A DNA stretch of 64,000 bases, from the NCBI GenBank assembly GCA_013373375.1, contig JABXHY010000025.1:1-64000 (forward strand), in the 5' to 3' direction. A model generated the notes under the pieces. It saw only the letters and a list, made by a program, of their open reading frames with translations, had not been told where the DNA came from and made no database searches. Shown piece after piece: positions 35,691 through 46,269 of the stretch. Source of the DNA: Gammaproteobacteria bacterium. Its GTDB lineage: Bacteria; Pseudomonadota; Gammaproteobacteria; Enterobacterales; Kangiellaceae. The translations under genes were made by a program, and so were the position numbers. Numbering within the stretch: position 1 is the first letter of the stretch; every line of letters starts with the position of its first letter.

Positions 35691-37790
35691 TTACTTGTTT
35701 CGCAAAATTTTATTCACAAACTTGTGCCGCCTTACCTTACGTATGATATTCGCCAAATGGAGCCGGTTTTTGACCGTCATAGTAAAGTTCAAAATATTAG
35801 TTGTGCCGTCTTGTTGATCGATATCGATGTTAACAATGTTAGCTTCAGCGTCAGCGATAACGCTGGTTACTCTTGCTAATACGCCTCGTTCATTAAAAAC
35901 GATGATTTTCAGTTCTACTGCAAACTCACCCTGAATGTCTTCTTCCCATTGCACTGGCATGTATTTATTTTCATCAGCTTGATGTTTTGCAACGTTTTTA
36001 CAGTCGGCTCTATGAATGACAATTCCTCGGCCCTCACTAACAAAAGCAACTATTGGTTCGTAAGGAATGGGGTGACAGCATTTCGCGTAGCTCACCAATA
36101 AACCTTCTGTTCCGCGTATTGCTAAAGGCTTATCTTCCGTTTCTGCATTTTCTTCGTCTTGATGTTTTGGCAATAAACGATGGGCAATGACTAAACTGGC
36201 CAGTCGACCCAATCCAATTTCGGCAAGCACATCGTCAAAAGTTTTATGTCGAATGTTGGTCGCTAATTGCTGTTTGGTTGCGTCATCAAAATCATCAAGC
36301 GATCGGTCACCTAAAGCTCTATCAAGTAGTCGGCTGCCAAGCTCAATCGCTTCATCTTGACGAAGGTGTTTTAAGAAGTGTCGAATATTAGCTCTAGCTT
36401 TACCGGTAATTACAAAACTTAACCAACTTGGATTAGGTTTTGCTCCAGGCGCTGTAATAATTTCCACTGTGCTGCCGTTGATTAGCGGTGTACTAAGCGG
36501 CATTATTTGTCGATCAATTTTACAAGCAATACAGCTATTTCCAACGTCAGTGTGGATCGCATAGGCGAAATCAATTGGCGTCGCTCCATGGGGTAAAACG
36601 ATGATAGAGCCGTTAGGTGTAAAAACAAAAACTTCATCGGGGAACAAATCAATTTTTACGTTCTCTATAAATTCCATTGAGTCGCCCGCTCGACTTTGCA
36701 ATTCCATTAAGCTTTTCATCCATTCACGAGCTTTTAACTCTGCTGGATTCGAGTCGTTATTCGATTTATACAACCAATGAGCGGCAACACCATTTTCTGC
36801 CATTTGCTCCATAGACTCAGTACGGATTTGCACTTCAATGTGCAGTCCATGAGGACCTTTTAATGTTGAGTGCAAACTTTGATAGCCATTTGCTTTTGGG
36901 ATAGCAATATAATCTTTAAACCGTCCTGGAACAGGAATGTATAAACTGTGTAAAAATCCAAGAATTCGGTAACAGGTGTCTTCGGAATCGCAGATGACTC
37001 GAAAAGCGTACACATCCATTACTTCGTTAAAGGAACTTCGCTTTTCCTTCATTTTTCGATAAATACTGAAAAGATCTTTTTCTCGCCCAAGCACTCGGGC
37101 ATGCAAAGCTTCAGCATCCAGTCGGTCTTGTATACTTCCTGTAATCGTTTGAATGATTTCTTTACGATTTCCACGCGCTCTTTTTACCGCATCTTTAATA
37201 ACCTGATAACGCATCGGATAACGAGCAGAAAACCCCAGGTCTTCCAACTCGGAACGTATCCCGTACATACCAAGACGCAGAGCAATCGGTGCGTAAATTT
37301 CGAGTGTTTCATTAGCGATGCGACGGCGTTTGTCAGGTCGAAGAGAGCCCAAAGTTCGCATGTTATGCAGTCGATCGGCGAGCTTAATCAAAATAACTCG
37401 AATATCCTGAACCATCGCCATCATCATTTTACGGAAGTTTTCAGCTTGCGCTTCTGCACGCGTCCTAAACTTTATCTGGGTCAGTTTACTAACGCCTTCT
37501 ACTAGATCAGCAACTTGTCCACCAAACCCTTCTGCGAGCTGTTCCTTTGAGACGTCGCAATCTTCAATCACATCGTGCAACAGTGCGGCCATAATGGTTT
37601 GTGGGTCAAAGTGATACTCAGCAAGAATTCGAGCCACGGCTACAGGATGGGTAATATAAGGATCACCTGACGAGCGCAACTGCCCCTGATGAGAATCTCT
37701 TGCGAGAATGTAAGCGTCTTGTATCTGACGAACTTGCTCAGGGTTAAGGTAGGTTTCTAATTGCTCTTTTAAACCTGTAAAAAGGTACAA
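35691..37790 (-). CDS. spoT: bifunctional (p)ppGpp synthetase/hydrolase SpoT
   Basis: Controls the stringent response by making and degrading (p)ppGpp. The start is set at TTG 37790, giving MYLFTGLKEQLETYL, the usual SpoT N-terminus. GGAG lies 7 nt before it, while the GTG at 37796 is only 2 nt from GGAG. 699 aa. The HD hydrolase domain has HPVAVARILAEY and HDVIED and is intact. The synthetase domain has GRFKDYIAIPKANGYQSLHS; I cannot judge synthetase strength. TGS (about 390-450) and a C-terminal ACT domain follow. Downstream of rpoZ behind a hairpin. Confidence 0.97.
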   Translation of the reverse strand: MYLFTGLKEQLETYLNPEQVRQIQDAYILARDSHQGQLRSSGDPYITHPVAVARILAEYHFDPQTIMAALLHDVIEDCDVSKEQLAEGFGGQVADLVEGVSKLTQIKFRTRAEAQAENFRKMMMAMVQDIRVILIKLADRLHNMRTLGSLRPDKRRRIANETLEIYAPIALRLGMYGIRSELEDLGFSARYPMRYQVIKDAVKRARGNRKEIIQTITGSIQDRLDAEALHARVLGREKDLFSIYRKMKEKRSSFNEVMDVYAFRVICDSEDTCYRILGFLHSLYIPVPGRFKDYIAIPKANGYQSLHSTLKGPHGLHIEVQIRTESMEQMAENGVAAHWLYKSNNDSNPAELKAREWMKSLMELQSRAGDSMEFIENVKIDLFPDEVFVFTPNGSIIVLPHGATPIDFAYAIHTDVGNSCIACKIDRQIMPLSTPLINGSTVEIITAPGAKPNPSWLSFVITGKARANIRHFLKHLRQDEAIELGSRLLDRALGDRSLDDFDDATKQQLATNIRHKTFDDVLAEIGLGRLASLVIAHRLLPKHQDEENAETEDKPLAIRGTEGLLVSYAKCCHPIPYEPIVAFVSEGRGIVIHRADCKNVAKHQADENKYMPVQWEEDIQGEFAVELKIIVFNERGVLARVTSVIADAEANIVNIDIDQQDGTTNILNFTMTVKNRLHLANIIRKVRRHKFVNKILRNK

Positions 37791-37904
37791 CAGCACTCTC
37801 CAAACACTTGAATCCGCTAGACAAGATAATGGCTAATCCTGCTCAGCAAGCGGTGCACGTGAACGTTTCAGTTATAATATTGAGAATAATGCAACAGATA
37901 CAAT

Positions 37905-37942
37905 AAAGCTACCGCATCACGGGCGTGACAGACGGTAGCTTT
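37905..37942 (-). terminator. composite hairpin between rpoZ and spoT
   Basis: Outer 10-bp stem AAAGCTACCG / CGGTAGCTTT with an inner TCACG-GG-CGTGA stem, just after the rpoZ stop. Read leftward the tail is TTTATTGT. It probably reduces read-through into spoT. Confidence 0.65.
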
Positions 37943-37964
37943 AGTAAAACAGACTGACTGAGAG

Positions 37965-38204
37965 TTACTCGTCAGTATCGATCTCTTCTTCAACAATTTG
38001 ACCAAGGCGATCAACATTGCCGCGATTAACCAGGCCTTTTTCAATTTCACGCAACGCTACAACAGTAGGTTTGTCGTTGTCCCAGTCAACCATAGGGTCT
38101 TTGCCGTAGGTTGCTAACTGACGAGCGCGCTTTGCAGACACTAATACCAAGTCAAAACGGTTGCCGATTTTATCTACGGCATCTTGAACGGTTACTCGAG
38201 CCAT
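37965..38204 (-). CDS. rpoZ: RNA polymerase omega subunit
   Basis: 79-aa omega subunit, part of RNA polymerase and of its ppGpp site. The text [28 protein letters not shown]-type helix ([13 protein letters not shown]) and REIEKGLVN is diagnostic. Gene order gmk-rpoZ-spoT is conserved. Confidence 0.97.
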   Translation of the reverse strand: MARVTVQDAVDKIGNRFDLVLVSAKRARQLATYGKDPMVDWDNDKPTVVALREIEKGLVNRGNVDRLGQIVEEEIDTDE

Positions 38205-38326
38205 TCATAATCTCCAAAATTCACTTTTAGGTTCGTTCAGAAGGCGCCTTCGCTTGCGCTAAGTAACCATCCTAAACAAATAATAAGATTTTTCATTCAG
38301 CCCGCAATAATAACGCAAAATAGCGG

Positions 38327-38947
<621 letters not shown>

Positions 38948-39046
38948 TTAGCCGCTAAATTATGACGTTACACCGCGTTCCTAACATTTTAGTGTAAGTT
39001 ACACGGTGTTGGTAAGGTTGTTGGTAAGTTTACTGCGGGAAAGCCG

Positions 39047-39913
39047 CTACTCAATATTTTGTATCTGTTCGCGCATCTGTTCAATAAGCACTTTAATTTC
39101 TACGGAAGCTGCCGTGGTTTTAGGGCTAATAGACTTAGAGCCCAAAGTATTTGCCTCACGATTTAGCTCCTGCATTAAGAAATCCAGCCGACGTCCAATA
39201 GAGCCACCTTTCTTTAACAAGCGACCGACCTCTTTTACATGAGTGTCCAGACGATCGAGTTCTTCTTCCACATCAATTTTTTGCGCAAGCATCACCATTT
39301 CCTGCTCCAGTCGCTCTGGATCAAGTTCTACTTTTGCTTCTTTAAAACGATTTTCAATGCGGTCTCGTTGCCATTGAATAATCTCCGGCAAGCATTCTCG
39401 AACAATCTTGACTTGCTCACTAATACTTGAAAGTCGAGCCTCAATAATCGAAACCATGGCATCGCCTTCTCGTTGACGCATTGTCAGCAAAGCCACTATT
39501 GCTTCATCAAATGCTGCGAGCAGCTCTTTTTCAACCTTTGACGTATCCAGCTCTGTGGTTTGGATCAGTCCAGGCCAGCGCATTAAATCAGTGACGACAA
39601 GAGGCTGATCGACTTTCGCAACGGCTTGCAGCTGTTGGTGCGCAGTGACCAACTGCTGCGCCAGCTTTTCGTTAATGCTAATAGCATCGGCTTCGGTCGG
39701 TGAATAATCTATTCGCAAGCTGATGTCTAACTTTCCTCTTTGCAGCTGCTTTCGTAGTTTATCCCGCAACGCAAACTCCATGCTCCTAAAAGCTTCTGGT
39801 AAGCGGAAATTAGTTTCCAGAAATCGCTGATTGACCGACCGAATTTCCCAGTGCGCATTGCCCCAGTCAGCTTTTATCGGCTGCCGCGCAAATGCCGTCA
39901 TGCTATAAATCAT
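39047..39913 (-). CDS. yicC: YicC family endoribonuclease
   Basis: YicC-like RNA nuclease, 288 aa. Typical start MIYSMTAFAR, EIRSVNQRFLETNFRLPE, and the conserved C-terminal half EQEMVMLAQKIDVEEELDRLDTHV, GRRLDFLMQELNREANTLGSKS. In E. coli YicC promotes decay of the small RNA RyhB. It is divergent from rph across 165 bp, as in many relatives. Confidence 0.95.
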   Translation of the reverse strand: MIYSMTAFARQPIKADWGNAHWEIRSVNQRFLETNFRLPEAFRSMEFALRDKLRKQLQRGKLDISLRIDYSPTEADAISINEKLAQQLVTAHQQLQAVAKVDQPLVVTDLMRWPGLIQTTELDTSKVEKELLAAFDEAIVALLTMRQREGDAMVSIIEARLSSISEQVKIVRECLPEIIQWQRDRIENRFKEAKVELDPERLEQEMVMLAQKIDVEEELDRLDTHVKEVGRLLKKGGSIGRRLDFLMQELNREANTLGSKSISPKTTAASVEIKVLIEQMREQIQNIE

Positions 39914-40078
39914 AAAGTTTCCTACTCATTCTTTTGCTTCGCATTGTAAACAATAAGCCATTTAAATTCACTGATTTGCCCGTTGGTTGATTGAGTCTGC
40001 ATTTATCTCGAGCATCGCTTATAATGGTGCTCTTATTTTTTGCAACATATTTACGGTACCTTTCTATAGGAGAGCACT

Positions 40079-40798
40079 ATGCGCCCAAGCGGTCGTACCC
40101 CAAACCAACTTCGCCCAGTATCCATCACTCGTAATTTTACCAAACACGCTGAAGGCTCGGTGTTAATTGAGATGGGAGAAACTCGAGTTTTATGTAATGC
40201 ATCGGTGGTTGAGGGCGTACCTCGATTTTTAAAAGGCAAAGATCAAGGTTGGCTCACCGCAGAATACGGTATGTTACCACGCTCAACTCATACACGCTCT
40301 GACCGAGAAGCAGCGCGAGGCAAACAGTCTGGGCGTACTCAAGAAATTCAGCGATTAATTGGCAGAGCATTACGAGCAGCTGTCGATTTAAAACAACTCG
40401 GAGAGCATACCATTCATATCGATTGTGATGTTTTACAGGCCGACGGCGGCACTCGTACTGCCTCGATTACTGGTGCCTGCATCGCTATGGTCGATGCGAT
40501 AAACTGGCTGATCCGAAAAAAGAAAGTCAAAGTAAACCCGCTTAAACATATGATTGCCGCTATCTCAGTTGGTGTTTATAAAGGTGTACCAGTGCTTGAT
40601 CTCGATTACGCAGAAGATAGTCAGGCAGAGACTGACATGAATATTATTATGGATGAAAATGGCGGCTTTATTGAGATTCAGGGGACTGCAGAGGGCGACA
40701 CTTTCTCTTACGATGACCTACAAGCAATGTTAGAGCATGGTAAAAATGGTATTCGAGAGTTAATCGATGAACAAAAACATGCCCTCAACCAAGGTTAA
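40079..40798 (+). CDS. rph: ribonuclease PH
   Basis: Phosphorolytic 3'-5' exonuclease that matures tRNA 3' ends. 239 aa. [14 protein letters not shown] is the standard N-terminus. Phosphate-site residues lie in [15 protein letters not shown], and [15 protein letters not shown] supplies the catalytic acids. AGGAGA precedes the ATG. The gene is full length. No rdgB or hemW follows; the next 170 bp up to a small leftward gene show nothing. Confidence 0.97.
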   Translation: MRPSGRTPNQLRPVSITRNFTKHAEGSVLIEMGETRVLCNASVVEGVPRFLKGKDQGWLTAEYGMLPRSTHTRSDREAARGKQSGRTQEIQRLIGRALRAAVDLKQLGEHTIHIDCDVLQADGGTRTASITGACIAMVDAINWLIRKKKVKVNPLKHMIAAISVGVYKGVPVLDLDYAEDSQAETDMNIIMDENGGFIEIQGTAEGDTFSYDDLQAMLEHGKNGIRELIDEQKHALNQG

Positions 40799-40968
40799 TC
40801 GATCACTTAGCCCAGATTGAAAGCGACCTTGTAAGAAGTCCAATAATTGAAAGGCACAGCTTGCAGCAGCAACCGTTTATCAAACTTAAAGCACCAAAGT
40901 TGCTCTGCGAGCTATTCAACTGTTGCAAAGACTGTTGAGCTTGGTTTCGATGAATTAATACAAACAGA

Positions 40969-41166
40969 CTACTCAGCCACCACCTTAACCGCATCGCATT
41001 TTGAACATTTATATTGCGACACCAGTTTTCCCTGTTTTGTATCGAATACTTTTTCTTTATCTATTTTCCACGAGTGAAAACCACTGCCACAGAGTGTTTT
41101 TCCTTTCCTTTTTGCTTCTTTTAGGTTTTTTCGTTTCGTTTTCGATAGCTGAATTACATTACTCAT
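40969..41166 (-). CDS. small zinc-ribbon-like protein
   Basis: 65 aa, basic N-terminus (LSKTKRKNLKEAKRKGKT), then CGSGFHSWKIDKEK and a CSKCDAVK pair. The spacing Cys-x4-His ... Cys-x2-Cys suggests one zinc site. Similar small proteins occur in other gammaproteobacteria without known function; a nucleic-acid role is plausible from the charge. Confidence 0.7.
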   Translation of the reverse strand: MSNVIQLSKTKRKNLKEAKRKGKTLCGSGFHSWKIDKEKVFDTKQGKLVSQYKCSKCDAVKVVAE

Positions 41167-41265
41167 TAAACTTACTCAATTATATTCGACTACTAAAAAT
41201 ATTTTTCAAACCTTTTTGGCCACAGTAGCGTCCGATATACCAGCAATGAATCTAAAGGAGCGGAC

Positions 41266-42024
41266 ATGAAAACTCAAAAATCATTATTTATGGCTGGTTT
41301 AATCAGTATTGCAAGTCTTTCTGCGGTAGCAAAGGTTGAAGATACAATTACCAAGCAGTTCCATCTATCACCCACCGGAACAATCAGTTTATCTAACGTA
41401 AACGGCGGCGTTACCGTGAGCAATTGTAATTGCGACACCGTTACTGTCACAGCGAACATAGTTACATCAACCGAAGAATTACGTGAACAAGTCGATGTAT
41501 CAATGGAACAATCTGGAGACAGTTTAGCAATAAAAACCGAGTACAAGAAAAAAAGAAACCGTTGGGGAAATGGTGACTACTCAAAAGTTAATTATGAATT
41601 GTTAGTTCCCGCAACTGTTAATCTGAAAGCATTTAAACTAGTGAACGGAAATCTATCGGTATCAGGCGTAACGGGTTCTCTTATAGCAGAGCTTGTTAAT
41701 GGAAAACTGAAGAGTGATGGAACTCAATCGGATATCGACGTTTCTATGGTGAATGGTAATATCGAACTGAAAGTAGAAGATAGCAGCAATATTAATCATA
41801 TTGACCTTGAGTCAGTTAACGGCGCAATTGAACTTACTTTGCCAAACAATACTGACATGACAGTGGAAGCGGAAACGGTGAATGGGTCTATCGACAATGA
41901 ATTTGACCTTTATGTTAAGAAACATAAATATGTGGGTCGTTCGATGAATGGCACTGTCGGTAATGGACGAATTAAAGTAAAGCTTGAAACCGTAAATGGT
42001 TCCATTTCGCTGGATCAAAATTAA
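41266..42024 (+). CDS. exported DUF4097-like beta-helix protein
   Basis: 252 aa with a signal peptide (SLSAVA/KVED) and AAAGGAG before the ATG. The mature part is a run of short strands with the repeated motif VNGxxxV at about 20-residue steps (SNVNGGVTV, VNGNLSVSG, VNGKLKSDG, VNGNIELKV, VNGAIELTL, VNGSIDNEF, VNGSISLDQ). This is the DUF4097 right-handed beta-helix pattern. One CNC motif near residue 52 may bind metal or form a disulfide. Role unknown; such proteins are often co-located with anti-sigma factors, but none is here. Confidence 0.85.
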   Translation: MKTQKSLFMAGLISIASLSAVAKVEDTITKQFHLSPTGTISLSNVNGGVTVSNCNCDTVTVTANIVTSTEELREQVDVSMEQSGDSLAIKTEYKKKRNRWGNGDYSKVNYELLVPATVNLKAFKLVNGNLSVSGVTGSLIAELVNGKLKSDGTQSDIDVSMVNGNIELKVEDSSNINHIDLESVNGAIELTLPNNTDMTVEAETVNGSIDNEFDLYVKKHKYVGRSMNGTVGNGRIKVKLETVNGSISLDQN

Positions 42025-42037
42025 TAAAAGAAACAAG

Positions 42038-42067
42038 TGCGGACTAGCCTCTCCCTGTTAGTCCGCA
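42038..42067 (+). terminator. hairpin after the DUF4097-like gene
   Basis: 9-bp stem TGCGGACTA / TAGTCCGCA with a 12-nt loop, 13 bp past the stop; short T-poor tail. Confidence 0.6.
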
Positions 42068-42164
42068 TTCTAGCGCTCAAAAATACCCCTGCCTAATATG
42101 TCGTTATATTTCACTGCACAACGCGTTAAACTGTTACTATGTTTACAATATATCTAAAGCCTAT

Positions 42165-43766
42165 ATGTTATCCGCAATCGAGCGCTTAAACAGTCACCTG
42201 GACCAGCAGTTTACCGAACAGTTAAACGGTATCAAAGCTCTGAGTCGACAGCCGACACAAACTCCTGGAGTTGCCTGGCACAGAGTCTTGCCTACAGCCG
42301 TTAGCAGTCCTAAATTAATCGCTCACTTTCAAGAAGTTGCCCAACTATTAGAATTACAAACCGAAGACTTTGAAAGCCCAGAATTAATTGAATGGCTAGC
42401 CGGCAATGTTTCACTTAAAAATGCTGTAACCTATTCTGCTTGCTATGGTGGACACCAGTTCGGTCATTGGGCAGGACAATTAGGTGACGGACGTGCCATT
42501 ACAATTGCTGAGTTAGAGGTCCAATCACAACGGGTCGAGTGTCAGTTAAAGGGAGCTGGACCAACGCCTTATTCAAGATCGGCCGATGGACGGGCTGTAT
42601 TGCGCTCATCCATTCGTGAATTTTTATGCAGTGAGGCAATGCATCATCTTGGAGTTCCGACAACTAGAGCTTTAAGCTTGGTGAGCACAGGCGACAATGT
42701 AGTACGAGATATTTTATACAATGGAAATCCGCAAGCTGAACCCGGAGCAATTGTGTGCCGTGTTGCGCCATCGTTCGTGCGATTTGGCAATTTCGAAATT
42801 TTTGCTTCTAGAGAAGAGCATCAACAATTAAAACAATTTATTGATTTTGTCATTAATCGAGACTTTTCAAAAATCGCTAACGCTAACAAAGGTGAACAAC
42901 AAAAGTACGCGGCCTTTTTCTGTGAAGTCTGCACAAAAACGGCGGAGATGATTGTCAATTGGCATCGGGTTGGCTTCGTTCACGGCGTCATGAATACCGA
43001 TAACATGTCCATTTTAGGTCTTACCATCGATTACGGTCCATACGGTTGGCTGGATAACTTTGATAGCGACTGGACGCCCAATACAACAGACGCGCAAAAC
43101 CGTCGATACCGATTTGGCAATCAACCGGGAATTGCGCGTTGGAATCTGATTTGCCTGGCGAATGCTTTATCAACCATTATTTCAGACTTAGAAATATTCA
43201 AAACAGGTATTCAGCTATACGACTTAACACTTAACGAAAAACTTTATCAAATGCAGTGTGATAAATTTGGACTCGTGTCAGATAAGGATTCTGAGGAAGA
43301 CAATGGAAGAGTTATTGAAAATGCTTATCAACTGATGCAGACGCACCGTCTCGACTTTACATTATTTTTCGATAAGCTCACCGAGCATACCAATAACTCC
43401 AATGCTACAGTCAACGAATTAATAGATGAGTTGAGTGATACCTCCTATTCCGCAAATGACACTACAGAGGGCAGCTTACAACTTTGGCTAGAAGATTATG
43501 TAGCGATTATTAAAAAGCAAAATATGACTCCAGATGTGCGCTATGAGTTAATGTTAAAGACAAACCCTAAATTTATACTTCGGAATTATCTCGCACAACA
43601 AGCCATCGAAAAGGCAGAACAAGGTGATGCAAGTGAGGTTAAGGTATTGATGGATTTATTAAGGTCTCCATATAAAAAACAGGAAGGCTTTGAAGATTAT
43701 TATAAAAAACGACCTAAATGGGCTGAGCATAAAGTTGGTTGCTCTATGCTCTCTTGCAGCTCGTAA
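42165..43766 (+). CDS. selO: SelO protein adenylyltransferase
   Basis: Pseudokinase-fold enzyme that AMPylates proteins. 533 aa. Marks are YGGHQFGHWAGQLGDGRAI, KGAGPTPYSRSADGRAVLRSS, REFLCSEAMHHLGVPTTRALSLV, and HGVMNTDNMSILGLTIDYGPYGWLD with the metal-binding Asn/Asp. The C-terminus is VGCSMLSCSS: the penultimate SCSS Cys replaces the selenocysteine of animal SelO and can form a disulfide. The reported role is redox-stress AMPylation of metabolic enzymes. It stands alone, with no partner gene. Confidence 0.96.
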   Translation: MLSAIERLNSHLDQQFTEQLNGIKALSRQPTQTPGVAWHRVLPTAVSSPKLIAHFQEVAQLLELQTEDFESPELIEWLAGNVSLKNAVTYSACYGGHQFGHWAGQLGDGRAITIAELEVQSQRVECQLKGAGPTPYSRSADGRAVLRSSIREFLCSEAMHHLGVPTTRALSLVSTGDNVVRDILYNGNPQAEPGAIVCRVAPSFVRFGNFEIFASREEHQQLKQFIDFVINRDFSKIANANKGEQQKYAAFFCEVCTKTAEMIVNWHRVGFVHGVMNTDNMSILGLTIDYGPYGWLDNFDSDWTPNTTDAQNRRYRFGNQPGIARWNLICLANALSTIISDLEIFKTGIQLYDLTLNEKLYQMQCDKFGLVSDKDSEEDNGRVIENAYQLMQTHRLDFTLFFDKLTEHTNNSNATVNELIDELSDTSYSANDTTEGSLQLWLEDYVAIIKKQNMTPDVRYELMLKTNPKFILRNYLAQQAIEKAEQGDASEVKVLMDLLRSPYKKQEGFEDYYKKRPKWAEHKVGCSMLSCSS

Positions 43767-43824
43767 GAGTTGAACTTAAACGCCAGTTCACTTAGTGAGT
43801 TAGCGTTTATCTACTCCTCTAGCT

Positions 43825-44196
43825 TTAAACGTGCTGATCGATAAGGATAATATTTCCATCTGGGTCTGCCATACTAAAACTAGCAGGTCCACTATCTCCG
43901 TCAGCCGACTCTTGTTCAATACTGATGCCGTGCGATTTAAAGGATTTTAGTAATTCTCTTGCGTCAGTATAAGAACTCAATGGCTGCGCACTTTGATCCC
44001 AACCAGGATTGAAAGTAAGAATGTTATTCTCAAACATGCCTTGAAATAAACCAATATTAGTGTTGCCATTTTTCATTATTAAAAAATTATGCGATTCTTC
44101 ACCGGCATAAACTTCGAAGCCAAGTTTTTGATAAAACTGTTTCGATTTTTCTAAATCTTTAACACTTAAACTTATTGAAAAGCAGCCCAGTTCCAT
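43825..44196 (-). CDS. VOC (glyoxalase/bleomycin-resistance fold) protein
   Basis: 123 aa, two beta-alpha-beta-beta-beta repeats. Start LGCFSISLSVKDLEKSKQFYQKLGFEV, end SMADPDGNIILIDQHV. Small VOC proteins include isomerases, dioxygenases and binding proteins; the substrate is unknown. Confidence 0.85.
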   Translation of the reverse strand: MELGCFSISLSVKDLEKSKQFYQKLGFEVYAGEESHNFLIMKNGNTNIGLFQGMFENNILTFNPGWDQSAQPLSSYTDARELLKSFKSHGISIEQESADGDSGPASFSMADPDGNIILIDQHV

Positions 44197-44236
44197 AACA
44201 CCTCCAATTGTTCAGTTTAATACACATTGTTATAAC

Positions 44237-45685
44237 TTAAGAAAGATCGATATTAAAACAGGTCAGTCGATTGCGGCCATTTTCTTTCGAAGCATACAAT
44301 GCTTGGTCGGCTTGTTTATATAACAACTTAACATCCGCTTCATTTACCTGTGATAAGCCAATACTAACGGTAATTGCAAGTTCAGGTAAACTTTCCATTT
44401 TATACGATAAGGCAGCTTCTAAAATTCTTTCGCCTATGGTTTCAGCCTCAGGTAATTTCGTATCAGGTAAAATGACAGCAAATTCCTCACCACCAACGCG
44501 ACCAAAGTGGTCATATGGCCTAATAACTTTTTGAACTTCTTGGCTGATATCAATTAAGACTTGATCACCTACATCATGACCAAACTCGTCATTAATCATT
44601 TTGAAATAGTCTAAATCAATGATCATTAAACAGAATGGACAATTATTTCGTTTAAACCGCTCCATTTCCGCATTTAAGTATTCGTCAAATTTTCTTCGAT
44701 TATTAACCCCAGTTAATGGATCAGTACGGGCTTCTTTTTGAGCTAAGTTTCTTTGCGATTGAATATTCGCAGTTGCAGCAGCAAGCTGTTGTTCAAAGTC
44801 CTGACGAAGTTTTATTTCTCTCTTCAGCCTTAAATTACTAATTAAAGTTAAAGTTACCAACGCTATGAGAATTAAAATGACTACAATCGCTATTGAAATC
44901 AGTTGCCAATCGTATTCATCACTTTTGACTAAACCCCATTTTAATCTCATCGCATCGAGCTCATTTTGATTCAGTGATTTTAATGCTTGTTCGAATAAAA
45001 TATTCAATTCAGGCTGGTCGTTTCTCGTAGCGATAGAAAGCTCGTAATCATTTCCTGTATCTAAGGCCTCAACAAGATTTTCAAGATCGGCTTCTTGAAT
45101 ATAATGTGACGCTCTTAAACTGCTGGAAATTGCTGCGTCAACTTTGCCCTCTTCAACTAACATTAATGCTTGTTTAATGCCATCAACAGAAACGACCTTG
45201 ATGTTGCCACTATATTGTTCAACCAAAAAGCTTTCATTAGCACTTTGTCTGATGGCTGCGATTGAATAGTTATTTAACTCTGTTAAAGAACTCAGAACAG
45301 TTTTATCAGCGCGAGTTATCAGGTAGTTTTTTACGGTGATAATGGAATGAGTAAAATCAAAGTAACTCAAACGACTCCGTGTTTTTTGCGCCAAAATAAT
45401 GACGTCAACCTCTCTCGCAATACCTGCTGTGAGCAAGTCTTCCCAACTTGCAAAAGACAAAAATTCAATATCACGAGGCAAAGCTGGCTTAATAGCATTG
45501 ATATAGTCAATCATAAAGCCGGCAGGCTGCTTATTGGTATTTAAGATGACCAGAGGAGGGTTTTCGGCGACACCTATTTTAAGGGTCGAAGCGGCGCTGT
45601 TATCCGACTTATTTGCTGCAAACACAAGCGAAACAAAGGATAAACTGATAATAAAAAAGCTAATATATAATCGTAACAAGCGCAA
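44237..45685 (-). CDS. diguanylate cyclase with periplasmic solute-binding sensor domain
   Basis: Makes cyclic di-GMP in response to a periplasmic ligand. 482 aa. A signal/anchor helix is followed by an SBP_bac_3-type domain at about 30-250 (KIGVAENPPLVILNTNKQPAGFMIDYINA). A membrane helix lies at about 260-280 (ISIAIVVILILIALVTLTLI), then a coiled segment. GGDEF domain: DPLTGVNNRRKFDEYL, then VGGEEFAVILPDT. The inhibitory-site RxxD (RPYD) lies five residues before GGEEF. The active-site motif is intact, so activity is expected. The ligand, perhaps an amino acid, is not readable. Confidence 0.93.
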   Translation of the reverse strand: MRLLRLYISFFIISLSFVSLVFAANKSDNSAASTLKIGVAENPPLVILNTNKQPAGFMIDYINAIKPALPRDIEFLSFASWEDLLTAGIAREVDVIILAQKTRSRLSYFDFTHSIITVKNYLITRADKTVLSSLTELNNYSIAAIRQSANESFLVEQYSGNIKVVSVDGIKQALMLVEEGKVDAAISSSLRASHYIQEADLENLVEALDTGNDYELSIATRNDQPELNILFEQALKSLNQNELDAMRLKWGLVKSDEYDWQLISIAIVVILILIALVTLTLISNLRLKREIKLRQDFEQQLAAATANIQSQRNLAQKEARTDPLTGVNNRRKFDEYLNAEMERFKRNNCPFCLMIIDLDYFKMINDEFGHDVGDQVLIDISQEVQKVIRPYDHFGRVGGEEFAVILPDTKLPEAETIGERILEAALSYKMESLPELAITVSIGLSQVNEADVKLLYKQADQALYASKENGRNRLTCFNIDLS

Positions 45686-45741
45686 ATACAGTTAAGTTTT
45701 TATCCAGTATAGTCGATTTCATAAATTTTTCCTGAGGCATA

Positions 45742-45770
45742 AAAAAAGCTGGGCTAAGCCCAGCTTTTTT
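45742..45770. terminator. bidirectional intrinsic terminator after greA
   Basis: 13-bp stem AAAAAAGCTGGGC / GCCCAGCTTTTTT with loop TAA. T-runs on both strands; it ends greA leftward, 20 bp past the stop. Confidence 0.92.
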
Positions 45771-45789
45771 AAGATAGATAACGTAGGTT

Positions 45790-46269
45790 CTAGATATATT
45801 GAACTTCAGCAATCTCGTAATCGACCTCTCCGCCAGGTGCTCGGACTGTTACCTCATCACCTTCATTCTTACCAATTAAAGCTCGAGCGATAGGTGAGGT
45901 TACTGAAATTTTGTTCTGCTTAATATCAGCTTCGTCCTCTCCGACTATTTGGTAAGTCACTTCTTCTTCGGTATCAACATTGATCAACATGACAGTCGTA
46001 CCAAAAATAACTTTTCCATTGTTCGTCATACTTGTGACATCAATGATTTGTGCGTTAGACAGCTTACCGTCAATCTCTTGAATTCGGCCTTCTATAAATC
46101 CTTGTTGTTCACGAGCTGCGTGATATTCAGCGTTTTCTTTCAGATCGCCGTGCTCTCTTGCTTCTGAAATTGCGGCTATCACCTTTGGTCGAGCTTCCAT
46201 TTTTAAATGCTTAAGTTCTTCCCGAAGAGCATCTGCGCCTGCTTTAGTCATAGGAACGCGATTTTGCAT
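45790..46269 (-). CDS. greA: transcription elongation factor GreA
   Basis: Rescues backtracked RNA polymerase by stimulating transcript cleavage. 159 aa. N-terminal coiled coil with [19 protein letters not shown] and the acidic tip ([18 protein letters not shown]). The C-terminal FKBP-like domain includes [18 protein letters not shown]. Its start shares the last base of carB's stop, so it is translationally coupled. Confidence 0.97.
   Translation of the reverse strand: MQNRVPMTKAGADALREELKHLKMEARPKVIAAISEAREHGDLKENAEYHAAREQQGFIEGRIQEIDGKLSNAQIIDVTSMTNNGKVIFGTTVMLINVDTEEEVTYQIVGEDEADIKQNKISVTSPIARALIGKNEGDEVTVRAPGGEVDYEIAEVQYI

Noticed and set aside
40803-41077. Frames after rph on both strands
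   Set aside because: No ribosome sites or family; they overlap the small zinc-ribbon-like gene antisense.
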